Part shown: one piece after another, positions 35,332 to 43,255 of the stretch | Layout of the letters: every line of letters begins with the position of its first letter | Numbering within the stretch: position 1 is the stretch's first letter | Assembly: GCA_022846635.1 (NCBI GenBank) | Contig: AP025685.1 | Location: forward strand, 992,001-1,056,000 | Source of the DNA: Salmonella enterica subsp. enterica serovar Choleraesuis | Lineage (GTDB): Bacteria; Pseudomonadota; Gammaproteobacteria; Enterobacterales; Enterobacteriaceae | Reading direction: 5' to 3' | Length of the DNA: 64,000 nt | Program-made: the position numbers and the translations under genes | The notes under the pieces: generated by a model | Told to the model about the DNA's origin: nothing | Databases searched by the model: none | The model's input: only the letters and a program-made list of their open reading frames with translations

Positions 35332-36063
35332 ATGTCTGAATTACTGTTAGGTGTGAACATCGATCATATCGCTACTCTGCGTAACGCACGCGGAACTGCC
35401 TATCCGGATCCTATCCAGGCGGCCTTTATTGCCGAACAGGCGGGTGCCGAAGGGATCACCGTTCACCTGCGTGAAGATCGTCGCCATATGACCGATCGGG
35501 ACGTGCGCCTGCTGCGTCAGACTATTCAGACCCGTATGAATCTGGAGATGGCAGTTACCGATGAAATGGTGGCTATCGCCTGCGAACTACGCCCGCATTT
35601 CTGCTGCCTGGTGCCGGAAAAGCGTCAGGAAGTCACCACAGAAGGCGGGCTGGATGTTGCCGGCCAGCTGGATAAAGTTGGTGCGGCATGTCGTCAGCTT
35701 GCTGATGCTGGTATCAAAGTGTCTCTGTTTATTGATGCTGATAAACAGCAGATAGATGCTGCCAAAACCGTAGGTGCACCGTTTATCGAGCTGCATACCG
35801 GTTGCTACGCCGATGCCCAAACGCCTGAAATTCAGCAACAAGAGCTGGAGCGCATTGCTGAAGCGGCGCGCTACGCCAGCCAGATTGGCCTAAAAGTGAA
35901 TGCGGGACATGGCCTGACTTATCACAACGTGAAAGCGATCGCCGCTCTGCCTGAGATTCATGAATTGAATATCGGCCACTCAATTATTGGCCGTGCTGTT
36001 ATGTCTGGTCTGAAAGAAGCTGTGGCTGATATGAAAAGCCTGATGCTGGAAGCCCGCGGCTAA
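35332..36063 (+). CDS. pdxJ: Pyridoxine 5'-phosphate synthase
   Basis: A 243-residue TIM-barrel enzyme that condenses deoxyxylulose-5-phosphate with 3-amino-2-oxopropyl phosphate to give PNP (vitamin B6). The motifs [16 protein letters not shown] and [12 protein letters not shown] are intact. Same length as E. coli. The TAATG overlap couples it to acpS. Confidence 0.98.
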   Translation: MSELLLGVNIDHIATLRNARGTAYPDPIQAAFIAEQAGAEGITVHLREDRRHMTDRDVRLLRQTIQTRMNLEMAVTDEMVAIACELRPHFCCLVPEKRQEVTTEGGLDVAGQLDKVGAACRQLADAGIKVSLFIDADKQQIDAAKTVGAPFIELHTGCYADAQTPEIQQQELERIAEAARYASQIGLKVNAGHGLTYHNVKAIAALPEIHELNIGHSIIGRAVMSGLKEAVADMKSLMLEARG

Positions 36064-36443
36064 TGGCAATCCTTGGCTTAGGGACAGATATTGTCGAAAT
36101 TGACCGGATCGAGTCAGTCGTGACTCGCTCCGGCGATCGCCTTGCCCAGCGTATTCTTAGCCCTAACGAATGGCTGCAATACCAGCAGCATCATCAACAG
36201 GTTCGTTTTCTGGCCAAACGTTTTGCGGTTAAAGAGGCGGCCTCTAAGGCTCTTGGGACCGGAATTCGTCAGGGGCTGGCTTTCGATCAGTTCGAAGTGA
36301 GCAATGATGAGTTGGGGAAACCTATTCTAACGTTACGCGAGCAGGCGCTGGTTCTTGCGCAGAAGATGGGGGTCAAACATATTCACGTCACGCTTGCCGA
36401 TGAGCGGCGTTACGCCTGCGCGACGGTTATCATAGAAAGTTAG
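36063..36443 (+). CDS. acpS: Holo-[acyl-carrier-protein] synthase
   Basis: A 126-residue trimeric phosphopantetheinyl transferase that activates ACP for fatty-acid synthesis. Signature [17 protein letters not shown] and [15 protein letters not shown]. Last gene of the rnc-era-recO-pdxJ-acpS run; convergent with yfhL, overlapping by 4 bp. Confidence 0.98.
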   Translation: MAILGLGTDIVEIDRIESVVTRSGDRLAQRILSPNEWLQYQQHHQQVRFLAKRFAVKEAASKALGTGIRQGLAFDQFEVSNDELGKPILTLREQALVLAQKMGVKHIHVTLADERRYACATVIIES

Positions 36444-36700
36444 ATTTTATCCGCGTGGTGCAACTGGACGAATTTATCCCACAGTTGCTCTTCATTTTCC
36501 TGATGAGCAGGATCGCTGATAATCGTATTGGGAATAGGGCAGACGCTCTGGCAGGTCGGCGTATCGTAATGGCCGACGCACTCGGTGCAGCGCTGGCTGT
36601 CTATGACGTAAATGCTATCACCCATGGAGATAGCCTCATTCGGGCACTCCGGCTCACACATATCACAGTTAATGCATTTTTTGGTGATGAGTAGCGCCAT
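36440..36700 (-). CDS. yfhL: 2[4Fe-4S] ferredoxin YfhL
   Basis: An 86-residue Alvin-type ferredoxin with two cluster motifs: [14 protein letters not shown] and [18 protein letters not shown]. It is the last core gene before the tailocin; its promoter (TATAAT on the minus strand at 36735-36740) lies between it and the repressor gene, so the insertion is downstream of an intact yfhL unit. Confidence 0.95.
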   Translation of the reverse strand: MALLITKKCINCDMCEPECPNEAISMGDSIYVIDSQRCTECVGHYDTPTCQSVCPIPNTIISDPAHQENEEQLWDKFVQLHHADKI

Positions 36701-36795
36701 GGGATTTCTCGGTTTAAAAATTAAGGGCGCACATTATACCCAACTTTACCGGTAACATGCGGCAGGATGCGCTATTTTTTTGCCGGGCAGTGCGC

Positions 36796-37473
36796 TTATG
36801 GCATCCATAACGTCGATTTGGCTATCCCGGCGACATATTGGATACGTGCCACTTCGCTGGTTGCCAGTCGAATAGGGGCATGATCTTCATTGACCGGCAG
36901 CAAGTGATAGAAGCCATCTCGCTCGAATAGAAACGTTTTAACCATCACTTCACCAGAATGCGTCACCACCAGAACTTCATCTCCCGGATGATAATTATGG
37001 TCCGGTTCGATAATGACGAATTCACCCTCTTTGATGCGTGGCATCATAGAATCCCCGACACATTTCAGCGCATAAGCATTTTCATCACATGAAGGCCAGC
37101 GCAGATAGCCATCGCCAACGCCTACCGGATACTCCATATCGCTCCAGTAGCCGCCGTGCCCGAGCTGGGTATTGCCGAGTACCGGCACCGCTCGTACATG
37201 CTGTTGCCACTGGTTCTGAACAGGCGCTGCTTCAGGGTATTTATCCAGCAGACGCAGATCCTGTTCGATAAGATCGACCGGAGATACGCCAAACAGAGTG
37301 GCGATATTGCTCAAAGTCGTATACTTCGGGTCGCGAACTTCCCCGGTAATCATGCGATGCAGGGTTGATTGCTGCATTTTTACCAGCCGCGCCAGCTCTG
37401 TCACGCTGTTAATACCAGATTTTTCCATTAAGTATTTGATATTTGTCTGTAATACATCATTAGAGGCAGACAT
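36796..37473 (-). CDS. Tailocin repressor, LexA/CI-like S24 peptidase family
   Basis: A 225-residue phage-type repressor. N-terminal HTH (about 22-65: SVTELARLVKMQQSTLHRMI). C-terminal S24 self-cleavage domain with Ser142 (GDSMMPRIKEG) and Lys179 (GEVMVKTF). The likely cleavage stretch is near residues 96-106 (PVLGNTQLGHG), though no textbook Ala-Gly is evident. The start at 37473 (MSASNDVLQTN) has AGGAG 8 nt upstream; an earlier in-frame ATG at 37506 lies inside an operator. It is divergent from Q with palindromic sites between. RecA-stimulated self-cleavage after DNA damage would induce the locus (inferred from family). Confidence 0.92.
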   Translation of the reverse strand: MSASNDVLQTNIKYLMEKSGINSVTELARLVKMQQSTLHRMITGEVRDPKYTTLSNIATLFGVSPVDLIEQDLRLLDKYPEAAPVQNQWQQHVRAVPVLGNTQLGHGGYWSDMEYPVGVGDGYLRWPSCDENAYALKCVGDSMMPRIKEGEFVIIEPDHNYHPGDEVLVVTHSGEVMVKTFLFERDGFYHLLPVNEDHAPIRLATSEVARIQYVAGIAKSTLWMP

Positions 37474-37500
37474 GACTTTGCTCCTGTTAACGCACGGTAA

Positions 37501-37599
37501 ATGCATTTTTGCATAACACTACGGCAATATCAATGCGCTTTAGCAATAACTCATAATGCGTTTTCGTATTAATTGCTATTGCTAATCCGAAAACGGATT
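37501..37599. promoter_or_regulatory. Three operator-like palindromes between repressor and Q
   Basis: ATGCATTTTTGCAT (37501-37514, perfect), TAATGCGTTTTCGTATTA (37554-37571, one mismatch) and AATCCGAAAACGGATT (37584-37599, perfect) share a 4-bp A/T centre flanked by inverted GC-containing arms (general form AATNCG-TTTT-CGNATT). They lie in the divergent intergenic region of an S24 repressor, which is the expected place for its operators. Confidence 0.75.
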
Positions 37600-37607
37600 G
37601 CTAGTCT
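37579..37607 (+). promoter_or_regulatory. Candidate rightward promoter for Q
   Basis: TTGCTA (37579-37584), a 17-bp spacer and TAGTCT (37602-37607). The third palindrome fills the spacer, so repressor binding would block polymerase. The hexamers are weak matches; this is a prediction. Confidence 0.5.
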
Positions 37608-37673
37608 GATGTGGATGACACATTTTGTGAGCCACCATTTAGTGGCAGCGAGTAGCGGCGGAAAGGGGGAATT

Positions 37674-38102
37674 ATGCGTAATGTACAACAGGTACTGGAG
37701 CGTTGGGGCGGATGGGCAGCACGGGATAGCAATCAGCTAGACTGGTCGCCAGTTGCCGCGGGTTTTAAAGGCATGATTGCCAGCCCTCGTTCCCGCCGCC
37801 TGACTTGTAGTGATAACGATGGAATGTTGGTTGATAGCTGCGTACTGCGATTACGAACACTGCGCCAGAGCGGGGAGTACGATTTAGTTATTGCTCATTA
37901 TGTTTACGGTATGCCTAAGCGTACCCTGGCTAAATATCTCAAGCAGGATGAAAAAACGGTACGAGTTCAGCTGCAGGTTGCTGAAGGCTTTATTGATGGT
38001 TGTTTATGTATGCTAGATACTCGCCTCGATATGGACCCGGAAGTGGAACAGCCATTGGTTTCTTCCCAGCCCAAACCTTATCGCCACCGGGTGACCGCTT
38101 GA
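37674..38102 (+). CDS. Phage-82-type antitermination protein Q
   Basis: A 142-residue protein matching the Q family of phage 82 (Phage_antitermQ). The N-terminal motif VLERWGGWAARDSNQLDWSP and the RRLTCSDNDGMLVDSCVLRL and IAHYVYGMPKRTLAKYL segments are family-typical. The centre contains an HTH-like helix pair (TLAKYLKQDEKTVRVQLQVAEGF). Q proteins load on polymerase paused near a late promoter and make it ignore terminators. GAAAGGGGGA is 3-12 nt upstream of the start. It is the only non-structural gene besides the repressor, and it lies just before seven terminators, so it should be the positive switch of the locus. Confidence 0.9.
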   Translation: MRNVQQVLERWGGWAARDSNQLDWSPVAAGFKGMIASPRSRRLTCSDNDGMLVDSCVLRLRTLRQSGEYDLVIAHYVYGMPKRTLAKYLKQDEKTVRVQLQVAEGFIDGCLCMLDTRLDMDPEVEQPLVSSQPKPYRHRVTA

Positions 38103-38207
38103 GTAAGAACTTATAAAAATATCTAGCTCTTATTTGAGTATTATTATATCTGTATCAGAAAGTCATCATTGTCACTAGTATTAAAAAACATAGTTTTATT
38201 TTTTAGA

Positions 38208-38241
38208 CAAACCGGCCTGCGTAGCGCATGGCCGGTTTTTT
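38208..38241 (+). terminator. Terminator 1 of 7 between Q and holin
   Basis: AAACCGGCC/GGCCGGTTT, 9-bp stem with a 12-nt loop and T run. It precedes the repeat array and differs from it in sequence. The AT-rich 38103-38207 upstream would be a natural place for a late promoter and Q-loading site, but I cannot assign one. Confidence 0.88.
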
Positions 38242-38258
38242 AATTGTATTATCACTGT

Positions 38259-38825
38259 GGTGATAAATTAATAAAAAACAACTTGTGCGGCCCGCAATTT
38301 AGCCTGTAGGCTGTCAATAATGGCAAAGCCGGTTACGATGTGAACCGGCTTTTTTATTGCCATGATTCCGGTGATGATAAATTAATAAAAATAACCTCTT
38401 GTGCGGCCCGCAATTTAGCCTGTAGGCTGTCAACAATGGCAAAGCCGGTCACGATGTGAACCGGCTTTTTTATTGCCCTGATTCAGGTGGTGATAGATTA
38501 ATAAAAATAACCGCTTGTGCGGCCCGCAAGTTATCCCGTAGGCTGTCAATAATGGCAAAGCCGGTCACGATATGAACCGGTTTTTTTATTGCCATGATTC
38601 CGGTGGTGATAAATTAATTAAAATAACTGCTTGTGCGGCCCGCAATTTAGCCTGTAGGCTGTCAACAATGGCAAAGCCGGTCACGATGTGAGTCGGCTTT
38701 TTTATTGCCATGATTCAGGTGGTGATAAATTAATGAAAATAACTGCTTGTGCGGCCCGCAATTTAGCCTGTAGGCTGTCAGTAATGGCAAAGCCGGTCAC
38801 GATGTGAATCGGCTTTTTTATTGCC
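38259..38825 (+). repeat. Array of five 114-116-bp direct repeats, each with an intrinsic terminator
   Basis: Units start at 38259, 38373, 38489, 38605 and 38721. Each has, in order: an AT-rich TGATAAATTAATNAAAAT block with extended -10 character (TGn-TAAATT; TAGATT in unit 3), an imperfect inverted repeat TTGTGCGGCCCGCAA, a small hairpin AGCCTGTAGGCT (degenerate in unit 3), and a terminator AAGCCGGT-loop-ACCGGCTT plus T run (38325-38355, 38441-38471, 38557-38587, 38673-38703, 38789-38819). By eye the units agree at well over 85% of positions. Several stem changes (units 3-5) are kept as G-U pairs. No gene lies in 38103-38963. Confidence 0.93.
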
Positions 38826-38927
38826 GTAATTTAATCAAAATATAAACTGTTAACTCTTCCAGATATTATTATTCTGGTTGGGTGATTTTTATTCTGCCTT
38901 TAATCCTAATTACACTTACATATTAAT

Positions 38928-38951
38928 AAGCCGCCGTCTGGCGGCTTTTTT
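38928..38951 (+). terminator. Terminator 7, abutting the holin ribosome site
   Basis: AAGCCGCC-GTCT-GGCGGCTT with six T. The holin Shine-Dalgarno GCAGG follows at once and the ATG is 13 nt after the T run, so the lysis genes cannot be reached without passing this terminator. Confidence 0.9.
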
Positions 38952-38963
38952 GCAGGTAATCCT

Positions 38964-39374
38964 ATGTCAGAACCACTCACTGCGGCGGCGGGTGTGGCAG
39001 CGGGTTCGACAGGAATCGCGCTGGCAACCTGGTTTCCGGAGGCTACTCCCGCCGTTTCAATCTGCGCACTTGCTGGCGCATTACTTTATGTCATTACCAC
39101 GCCGCGTTTCCATTTATGGAAGCAGGTTTTATTCGCGGCTATTTCGTTTATCGGCGGGATATACGGAGCAGGAACGGCGGCTGAAGTTCTCGCCGTATTA
39201 CTTAATGCTGCACTCAGCCATATAAGCCCGACCGTCACTATCAATGTGTCACCTGCCGTTGGGGCTTTGGTGGCTTCAACGGTTTCCGTCGCTGCATTGC
39301 TAAAAATATTGGCCCGTTATCGAAATAACGGCAACGACGACAGTAAAGATGACCGCAAAAACGGAACCGAATAA
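38964..39374 (+). CDS. Holin
   Basis: A 136-residue phage holin-like protein. It has three or four hydrophobic segments (about 5-25, 28-47, 53-75 and 95-115) and a hydrophilic, charged C-terminal tail (RYRNNGNDDSKDDRKNGTE). It begins MSEPLTAAAGVAAGSTGIAL, like enterobacterial phage holins next to GH24 lysozymes. It would permeabilise the inner membrane to release endolysin. First gene of the lysis-tail operon; 13 bp before the endolysin. Confidence 0.85.
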   Translation: MSEPLTAAAGVAAGSTGIALATWFPEATPAVSICALAGALLYVITTPRFHLWKQVLFAAISFIGGIYGAGTAAEVLAVLLNAALSHISPTVTINVSPAVGALVASTVSVAALLKILARYRNNGNDDSKDDRKNGTE

Positions 39375-39387
39375 AGAGGGCAATGTT

Positions 39388-39846
39388 ATGCGAGTTAGCG
39401 ATACCGGGGTGGCGTTGATTAAACGCTTCGAAGGATGCCGGCTTAGAGCCTACCCGGATCCGGCGACCGGCGGTGCGCCGTGGACGATTGGCTATGGCTG
39501 GACACAGCCTGTCGATGGTCACCCGGTCACAGAAGGAATGGTCATCAGCCAGCGTAAAGCCGATCAACTGCTGCGTTGCGGGGTCGTGAGCTACGAGCAG
39601 GCTATTAATCGCCTGGTCCGAGTCCCTCTGCGCCAGAACCAGTTCGATGCTTTGGTCAGCCTGAGCTACAACATCGGCACTCGGGCATTTTCCACCTCCA
39701 CATTGCTGCGAGAACTGAATCAAGGGCGGTTTTCCGCAGCGGCAGACAGTTTTCTGTCATGGCGATTTGCCAACGGCCAGGCTCTTCCGGGTCTGTTGCG
39801 GCGTCGCAAAGCGGAGCAGGCCCTGTTCACCCAGGAGAACCCATGA
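39388..39846 (+). CDS. Endolysin (GH24 T4-type lysozyme)
   Basis: A 152-residue muramidase. The catalytic Glu-Asp-Thr triad is E15 (FEGCRLRAY), D24 and T33 (PWTIGYGWT). LSYNIGTRAFSTSTLLRELN is the typical substrate-cleft segment. I see no signal-anchor, so export should need the holin. The start at 39388 has AGAGGG 7 nt upstream; an upstream in-frame ATG lies inside the holin gene. ATGA overlap with Rz. Confidence 0.93.
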   Translation: MRVSDTGVALIKRFEGCRLRAYPDPATGGAPWTIGYGWTQPVDGHPVTEGMVISQRKADQLLRCGVVSYEQAINRLVRVPLRQNQFDALVSLSYNIGTRAFSTSTLLRELNQGRFSAAADSFLSWRFANGQALPGLLRRRKAEQALFTQENP

Positions 39847-40367
39847 CGCTCTCTGGACGATTTTTGTGGCCACTGGTGCTCTGCGTACTGGTGGCCTTTG
39901 TTTTATGGGGCTTTGGACACTGGCGCTATCACTCTGGCTGGCAGCAGGCCAGCCGGGTAGCCGAGCTGAAAGAGCAGCAGACTGCGCTGGCTATGGCGCA
40001 GGCACAACAAGAACAGGAGGAGCGCTACCGTGACCAGGAACAGCGCTGGAATGATCGTCTGGCAGTGGCCCAAAAACAGGCTCGAGAACAGCTGGAAAGT
40101 GCGCAGCGTCATGCTGATGTTGCCAATGATGTTGCTGTGCGGCTGCGCCAGCAAATCGCCAGACTCAGCGCCAGTGCTGGTCAGTCCGCCCAAAATCCCA
40201 GCGCTGCCGGCATTGGCCCATCAGCCCGCGATCCCCTCGTTTTGCTTACCGAGCTGCTCAGCCGGGCTGACCGTCGAGCGGGAGAGCTGGCTGCATATGC
40301 TGACCGGGCCAGGATTGCCGGAGCCGCCTGCCAGCAAGCATGGCCAGAGCGTTCACCCTCAGATTGA
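39843..40367 (+). CDS. Rz-like inner-membrane spanin
   Basis: A 174-residue protein with an N-terminal membrane segment (about 6-23: RFLWPLVLCVLVAFVLWGF) and a long coiled-coil periplasmic part (QQTALAMAQAQQEQEERYRDQ and QKQAREQLESAQRHADVAND). Together with Rz1 it would fuse inner and outer membranes in the last lysis step. Start ATG overlaps the endolysin stop. Confidence 0.9.
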   Translation: MTLSGRFLWPLVLCVLVAFVLWGFGHWRYHSGWQQASRVAELKEQQTALAMAQAQQEQEERYRDQEQRWNDRLAVAQKQAREQLESAQRHADVANDVAVRLRQQIARLSASAGQSAQNPSAAGIGPSARDPLVLLTELLSRADRRAGELAAYADRARIAGAACQQAWPERSPSD

Positions 40368-40389
40368 TATGGAGAAACATCATGAGTAA
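40111..40389 (+). CDS. Rz1-like outer-membrane lipoprotein spanin, nested in Rz
   Basis: A 92-residue ORF in the +1 frame inside Rz. It starts MLMLPMMLLCGC with lipobox LCGC (lipidation at Cys12) and has a Pro-rich mature part (SPPKIPALPALAHQPAIP), as in Rz1. It extends 22 bp past Rz and overlaps the next gene by 8 bp. Nested Rz1 is the lambda arrangement. Confidence 0.88.
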   Translation: MLMLPMMLLCGCASKSPDSAPVLVSPPKIPALPALAHQPAIPSFCLPSCSAGLTVERESWLHMLTGPGLPEPPASKHGQSVHPQIDMEKHHE

Positions 40390-40912
40390 CACAAGCGCGC
40401 AGCCGGGCTGGCTAACGCCCATCGATGCAGATCCCGCCTATGACGCCGCTCTCGACCAGTTGCTGTGTAGCTGGGTAGCGGGTGCAAGCGGAATCGATGC
40501 GGCGAATGTACAGCCCGGCGTCACCCCGGAAGTATTGCAAGGAGGAGCCTGCGTAGAAGTCACGGCCATCCAGCGCGATGAGAACTCCGGATATCTACGC
40601 CAGCAGGATGAAAGCCTGACCCTGGCGCGTAACGAAAGTCTGGCCTGCCGGGTCCAGTTTTATGGTCCCAAGGCTCAGACCATAGGCTGCCGCTTTTTAG
40701 ATGGCATTACCGTTAGCCAGAACCAGTCCGAGCTTCAGAGGCTCGGCTTTTCCTGCATTGAGCAGGAACCCCTGCAAGCTTTGCAGACCACAGACACTCA
40801 ACCGGTGAAGTATCAGCAGGTGATGCTTCACCTTTCCCGCACGGTGCATCGCGATTACGGCGTATTAACGCTAACGCAGGCACCACTATTCCTGACAGGA
40901 GAATCACTATGA
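40382..40912 (+). CDS. Tail terminator (phage neck terminator gp12-like)
   Basis: A 176-residue protein that begins [23 protein letters not shown]. Its place immediately before the sheath and its resemblance to the LIC_12616/neck-terminator group point to the protein that caps the tail tube at the head-proximal end. In a headless particle it would close the tail. GGAGAAAC lies 4 nt before the start. Family call is by overall pattern and position, so moderate. Confidence 0.65.
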   Translation: MSNTSAQPGWLTPIDADPAYDAALDQLLCSWVAGASGIDAANVQPGVTPEVLQGGACVEVTAIQRDENSGYLRQQDESLTLARNESLACRVQFYGPKAQTIGCRFLDGITVSQNQSELQRLGFSCIEQEPLQALQTTDTQPVKYQQVMLHLSRTVHRDYGVLTLTQAPLFLTGESL

Positions 40913-42390
40913 CTCAGGGCTTACCGGTCTCCGGTATTGTAAATGTTACTGTAAACATGGCTCCACGAGCCACTCCAGCACGCAGCTTCGGTACCTTGCT
41001 GATTCTTGGTAGCAGCGAAGGCATCGACAGCCATCAGCGTCTGGAGACGTTTTCCGGTATGACCGAGCTTGCCAAGGTCTTTAGCGTCAATGCGCCGGAA
41101 TATCAGGCAGCCAGCCTCTACTTCCAGCAGTCTCCGCAACCGCGTGAGCTGATGGTTGGCCGCTGGCTTAAACAGGGTTCAGCAGCCACTCTGCGCGGCG
41201 GCGCGCTGGATGATGCGGCGCAGATGCTGGCGAATTTCACCGCGATTAAAGATGGCGCACTGGTTATCACGGTAGATGGCAGTGAGAAAACTATCTCGGC
41301 TATCGACTTTAGCGCCGAAACCAACCTCAGCGGCGTGGCCGGTCGGGTACAGGATGCGCTGGACGGCACTTCAGTTTACTGGGATAGCGAGAAAGCTTGC
41401 TTTGTGGTGCAGTCTGTCACCATTGGCGCATCTTCTGGCATTGGCTTTGGTAGCGCCCCGGCCGAAGGTACCGATATCTCAGCTCTGCTGAAACTGACTC
41501 AGGCTGCAGGTGCAACTCAGGTTGCTGGTCGGGATAACGAATCACTGGTCGACTGCTATAACGCAATCAGCGCTATGTCCAGCGACTGGTATGGTCTGGT
41601 AGTCGCTGATGCGGAGCTGGCTGATGAGGATGTTCTGGCGGTAGCGGCAGCGGTCGAAGCTGATGGCGTAACCCGCTGCTTCGGTTACACCACCGGTGAT
41701 GCGGCGGTTCTGGATGCTACCCATGAAGATGATATGGCATCCAAACTGCAAGCGCTGAATTACAAACGCACCTTCACCCAGTACTCAAGCTCCTCTGCTT
41801 ACGCCGCAGCGTCCATGTTTGGCCGTGCTTTTAGCGTTAACTTTAGCGGTAACAACACCGCAATCACTCTGAAGTTCAAACAGGAGCCGGGTATCAGCGC
41901 TGAAACGCTGTCGCTGACTCAGGCAAAAGCGCTGCAGGCGAAAAATTGCAACGTGTTCGTTAACTACAACAATGACACCGCAATTATTCAGGAAGGCGTG
42001 ATGTGTAACGGCGACTTCTTCGATGAGCGCCACGGCCTCGACTGGTTGCAGAACTATGTTCAGACCAACCTGTTTAATCTGCTTTACACCAGCACCACCA
42101 AAATCCCACAAACCGATGCGGGCGTAACTCGTCTGCTGGCCAACGTTGAACAATCTATGGATCAGGCGGTGAGCAACGGCCTGGTAGCCCCTGGCGTATG
42201 GCAGGGCGGTGAGATTGGTCAACTGAACAGCGGCGACACCCTGACCAAAGGTTATTACGTATATGCCTCACCTCTGGCTTCCCAGGCTCAGTCCGAGCGC
42301 GAAGCCCGCAAAGCGCCGCTGATTCAGGTGGCTTGCAAACTGGCGGGTGCCGTGCACTACGCCGATGTCGAAATCAACGTTGTACGCTAA
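40909..42390 (+). CDS. Contractile tail sheath (DUF3383 family)
   Basis: A 493-residue protein with the DUF3383 N-terminal pattern ([51 protein letters not shown]). These are sheath proteins of myoviruses outside the P2 and T4 groups. Contraction drives the tube through the target envelope. AGGAGAATC precedes the start; 4-bp overlap with the tail terminator. 13 bp to tube gene. Confidence 0.9.
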   Translation: MTQGLPVSGIVNVTVNMAPRATPARSFGTLLILGSSEGIDSHQRLETFSGMTELAKVFSVNAPEYQAASLYFQQSPQPRELMVGRWLKQGSAATLRGGALDDAAQMLANFTAIKDGALVITVDGSEKTISAIDFSAETNLSGVAGRVQDALDGTSVYWDSEKACFVVQSVTIGASSGIGFGSAPAEGTDISALLKLTQAAGATQVAGRDNESLVDCYNAISAMSSDWYGLVVADAELADEDVLAVAAAVEADGVTRCFGYTTGDAAVLDATHEDDMASKLQALNYKRTFTQYSSSSAYAAASMFGRAFSVNFSGNNTAITLKFKQEPGISAETLSLTQAKALQAKNCNVFVNYNNDTAIIQEGVMCNGDFFDERHGLDWLQNYVQTNLFNLLYTSTTKIPQTDAGVTRLLANVEQSMDQAVSNGLVAPGVWQGGEIGQLNSGDTLTKGYYVYASPLASQAQSEREARKAPLIQVACKLAGAVHYADVEINVVR

Positions 42391-42403
42391 GGAGCAATAA
42401 ATA

Positions 42404-42844
42404 ATGGGTACTTACTCTTTTCTGGACGTTACCGCCTCTCTGACCGGCCCAACCGGTGTTATCGATCTGGGTGCCGGTTCGGCGAATGCTGAGGAAGGCA
42501 TTGTTGTCACTATGTCCGATGTAAAAAACACCACTATCCAGGGGGCCGATGGCGAAATTATGCATTGTCTGACTCCGGGACGTAGTGGTCAGATCCAAGT
42601 CAATCTGCTGAAAACCTCGCCTATTAATAAGAAACTATCTCTGGCCTATAACGCTCAGACTATGTCCTCAACGCTGTGGGGAAAAAACGTTATTGTCATT
42701 CGCAACAGCGCCTCCGGTGACTCTGTCACGGCTCGTGCCGTCGCCTTTAATAAACTGCCGGAATTTAAAAACGGCAACAAAGTTGAAACGGTGACCTGGT
42801 CATTTGACTGCGGTCATATCGACCAGATTCTGGGGACTTTCTAA
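42404..42844 (+). CDS. Tail tube protein (DUF3277 / KPP10-type)
   Basis: A 146-residue protein (MGTYSFLDVTASLTGPTGVIDL..., ending CGHIDQILGTF) of the DUF3277/Phage_tube_2 group. It stacks as hexameric rings to form the inner tube. AAGGAG lies 9 nt before the ATG. Sheath followed by tube is the standard order. Confidence 0.88.
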   Translation: MGTYSFLDVTASLTGPTGVIDLGAGSANAEEGIVVTMSDVKNTTIQGADGEIMHCLTPGRSGQIQVNLLKTSPINKKLSLAYNAQTMSSTLWGKNVIVIRNSASGDSVTARAVAFNKLPEFKNGNKVETVTWSFDCGHIDQILGTF

Positions 42845-42847
42845 GCC

Positions 42848-43255
42848 ATGGAATTCACTCTTAAAGATAGTGACTACCGGGTTGTGCGTCTGAGCGTTTT
42901 CGATCAATTGCGGGTAGCTCGTAAGTTACTTCCGCTGCTGGCGGGCGTCATCTCTGAGCTGAAAGGCGAGGGAGATGACGTTCGTTCAGGCGAGGGCATG
43001 ATGGCCGCTATCGCCCGGGCGGTCAGCGAACTGAGCGAAGACGATTGCAACGCCATTATCCATCCATGCCTGAGCGCCGTAGCGCGGAAACATCAGGGGG
43101 GATGGGTGGCGGTATTCAGCCAGGGAAGTTTGGCTTTCGATGACATCGACCTGATGACTATGTTGCAACTAGTGGCCCGGGTGGTGGCCGATTCGCTGGG
43201 AAATTTTTTGCAAGAACTCCCCGGCAACGAGAAGCCAGCCGAAGTGATGGCCTGA
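42848..43255 (+). CDS. Tail assembly chaperone, short form (G-like)
   Basis: A 135-residue protein (MEFTLKDSDYRVVRLSVFDQLRVARKLL...) between tube and tape measure, the usual place of the tail assembly chaperone that coats the tape measure during tube growth. It ends PGNEKPAEVMA. A slippery heptamer near its end should produce a longer fusion. It is not expected in the finished particle. Confidence 0.82.
   Translation: MEFTLKDSDYRVVRLSVFDQLRVARKLLPLLAGVISELKGEGDDVRSGEGMMAAIARAVSELSEDDCNAIIHPCLSAVARKHQGGWVAVFSQGSLAFDDIDLMTMLQLVARVVADSLGNFLQELPGNEKPAEVMA

Noticed and set aside
37473..37506. Earlier ATG for the tailocin repressor at 37506
   Set aside because: It lies in an operator palindrome and lacks a ribosome site, while 37473 has AGGAG at good spacing.
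38320..38806. Repeated 7-codon mini-ORF (MAKPVTM) in each repeat
   Set aside because: It is formed by the terminator stem, has no Shine-Dalgarno sequence, and its conservation is explained by the hairpin.
38259..38825. CRISPR-like or satellite array
   Set aside because: The conserved unit is the whole 114-116-bp period with no variable spacers, and each unit holds a terminator. No cas genes are nearby.
38878..39225. 115-codon plus-strand ORF overlapping the holin
   Set aside because: It runs through a terminator and most of the holin in another frame, lacks a ribosome site and resembles nothing I recognise.
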